In this document: positions 62,693 through 64,000 of the stretch, one piece after another
Numbering within the stretch: the stretch's first letter is position 1
Layout of the letters: every line of letters begins with the position of its first letter
Translations under genes and position numbers: made by a program
Notes under the pieces: generated by a model
Database searches by the model: none
What the model was told of the DNA's origin: nothing
The model's input: the letters and a program-made list of their open reading frames with translations, nothing else
Assembly (NCBI GenBank): GCA_973895155.1
Contig: OZ316894.1
Span: 23,064,001-23,128,000, forward strand
Direction of reading: 5' to 3'
DNA: 64,000 nucleotides
Source of the DNA: Marsupella aquatica
Taxonomy: Eukaryota > Marchantiophyta

Positions 62693-64000
62693 CTACAATC
62701 CAAGCCCTACTTTTCCGCCATCTCGCCTCCTTAGACCAGCAGTGAACTGCTTCTCCAAATCCTGCTGCAACTCTCGCTGCCTCTCCTCTGTGAAGGCACC
62801 CACATCTGGATCCCCTTCTTTCTTGGATTCTGTACAAGTATCTGCCTTCACGCCCTGAAATTGGCGAGTGGCAGGGAAGGACACTCAGACTCTGTCGAGG
62901 TGTTAGCAATGGATACTGGGGTCGAAATGAGAAAACACAGCAGTCGCATTACAACACAGATCTGCAGGAGAACATATTCATGGCAAAAAGCTAACATCAC
63001 GAGAAAACTCTAAAGCGTTCCAACAAATTCCAGAAAATCAGAAAAACACTCTGTAGCGTTATTGAGGTTCTTACCATGAGCTTCTGAAACTTCTCTCGTC
63101 GATCAGGATCAGAGAAATGCACTGTATCCCACCGATTAACACCAGCAGGTGCAGCAGGAGCAGCAGGCTCCTGGTTCGACAACGGCTGATAAGATCCAGA
63201 CTGGCATTATATAGTGTGGTGCAGTGCAATCTTACCTATCAAGATCTTTTGCAAGGTAATTTCAACTTGAATGAGTCAAACCACCACGGTCATTCATATC
63301 ACCATTCCCAACTCTTTCACTGGACGCAGCTTATTGTGTTTTCAGAGATGTTGCTAAGCGAACTCTCTTCTCTTGTAAAACCTATGACATGTAACTTAAG
63401 TATTGAACATTTCGTTTTGTTTCACTAAGCGGTTTTAATGCCATACCTGCTCAGCTGAAAGCTTCTTGCTGCCCCAAAGCAGCCTTTTCTTTTGATCAGC
63501 TGACATGAACCCGGCTACTCCAAGATTCTTATTCACTGCAGAAATTTTCAGAAAATAGTCAATTCACAGGTCACGACTGGATTAGAGCACCGTGATCTCT
63601 CTCTTTTACAAAAGTTTACAAGCAATTTACAGGTTTCAATGTGTTCTACAAAAACCTACCTAAACACTGGAAATTGTTGTCAGGTTTTAAAAGTGAATCG
63701 AATTGCACAACGGACTTGTATTGATGCGGACTTAAGCGAGGGCGTCTGTGTATCTGCCAGGAACAAGACTCGAGATGCGAATCTGCTAGAATTTTCTCTA
63801 CCAAAGGCTCACATTCAAAAGTTGTTCTCACATAGTGCCGGGCTCTTACCAAGTTCTGCAGCTTTCATTGCAGCAAGTTTTGCAGCTGTCAAGTCACTAG
63901 CTAACTCGTCACTTGCCGATGTTTTCGCAGCAGAATCAGAAGGTCCAGGACCCCACTTTGAACCCTTTGCAGCTCTTCCATCTGATGCAGGAGTGACTTT
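62693..64000 (-). CDS. SMAP (small acidic protein-like) domain protein, 3' part
   Basis: Four exons are visible: 63850 to beyond the window edge, 63447-63535, 63075-63185 and 62693-62854. GT-AG borders and frame continuity hold across all three introns; the start lies outside the window. The order of motifs is GRAAKGSKWGPG, a helical segment (LASDLTAAKLAAMKAAELVN), KNLGVAGFMSADQKKRLLWG, then the conserved core NRWDTVHFSDPDRREKFQKL and MGVKAD. A charged tail follows, with FTEERQRELQQDLEKQFTAG and a stop after GKVGLGL. The RWD..HFSDPDRREKFxKLMG core is diagnostic of the SMAP domain also found at the end of arginine/serine-rich coiled-coil (RSRC2-like) nuclear proteins. A role in RNA processing is therefore possible but unproven. 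Antisense ORFs in this stretch are shadows. Confidence 0.8.

Overview
This is nuclear DNA of a land plant. The genes have spliceosomal introns, there is a plant-type plastid dehydroascorbate reductase and an ACD6-like ankyrin/PGG membrane-protein cluster, and the intergenic space is rich in retroposons, satellites and degenerate duplicated blocks. A non-seed plant (bryophyte, lycophyte or fern) or another repeat-rich lineage is possible, but the sequence alone does not let me name the species.

Layout. (1) About 1-17.9 kb, 31.1-40.1 kb and 40.1-48.8 kb are three related blocks. Each carries one minus-strand ankyrin/PGG gene: copy 1 at 2753-10177, copy 2 at 32992-36081, copy 3 at 45309-48388. 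Copy 2 is intact. Copy 3 has lost its ancestral ATG and probably starts inside. Copy 1 is a pseudogene: its exon 2 carries a 4-bp deletion, and its exon 1 is split by a 4,052-bp element. (2) That element (4880-8931) is the most interesting object here. It encodes a decayed Crypton/DUF3504-type tyrosine recombinase, has exact 7-bp direct repeats (AGGTTAC) at both ends, and carries inverted-repeat motifs at its termini. (3) A further 4.5-kb insertion (12336-16864, 13-bp target duplication) holds a processed retrocopy of the 20S proteasome alpha-5 subunit. That retrocopy is itself split by a 1.68-kb long-TIR DNA element carrying an intact two-exon small ORF. (4) 19.2-21.6 kb is a 147-bp-period satellite with higher-order structure. 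(5) 21.8-25.7 kb is an unrecognised multi-exon minus-strand gene. (6) 28.4-28.9 kb encodes a small protein with an RNase H1 N-terminal (hybrid-binding/viroplasmin-like) domain. (7) 30.0-30.7 kb is a 40-bp minisatellite. (8) 48.9-53.5 kb is AT-rich and repeat-rich. (9) The right end is ordinary gene space: a hotdog-fold thioesterase (+, 53.7-54.5 kb), plastid DHAR (-, five exons, 56.6-59.2 kb) and the 3' half of an SMAP-domain gene (-, 62.7 kb to the window edge).

The housekeeping genes at the right show no functional link to the ankyrin cluster. The left three quarters reads as a locus growing by segmental duplication of a possibly defence-related ankyrin/TM gene, with successive nested insertions that can be ordered relative to each other. 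Coordinates of splice sites were read by eye from GT/GC-AG signals and frame continuity.
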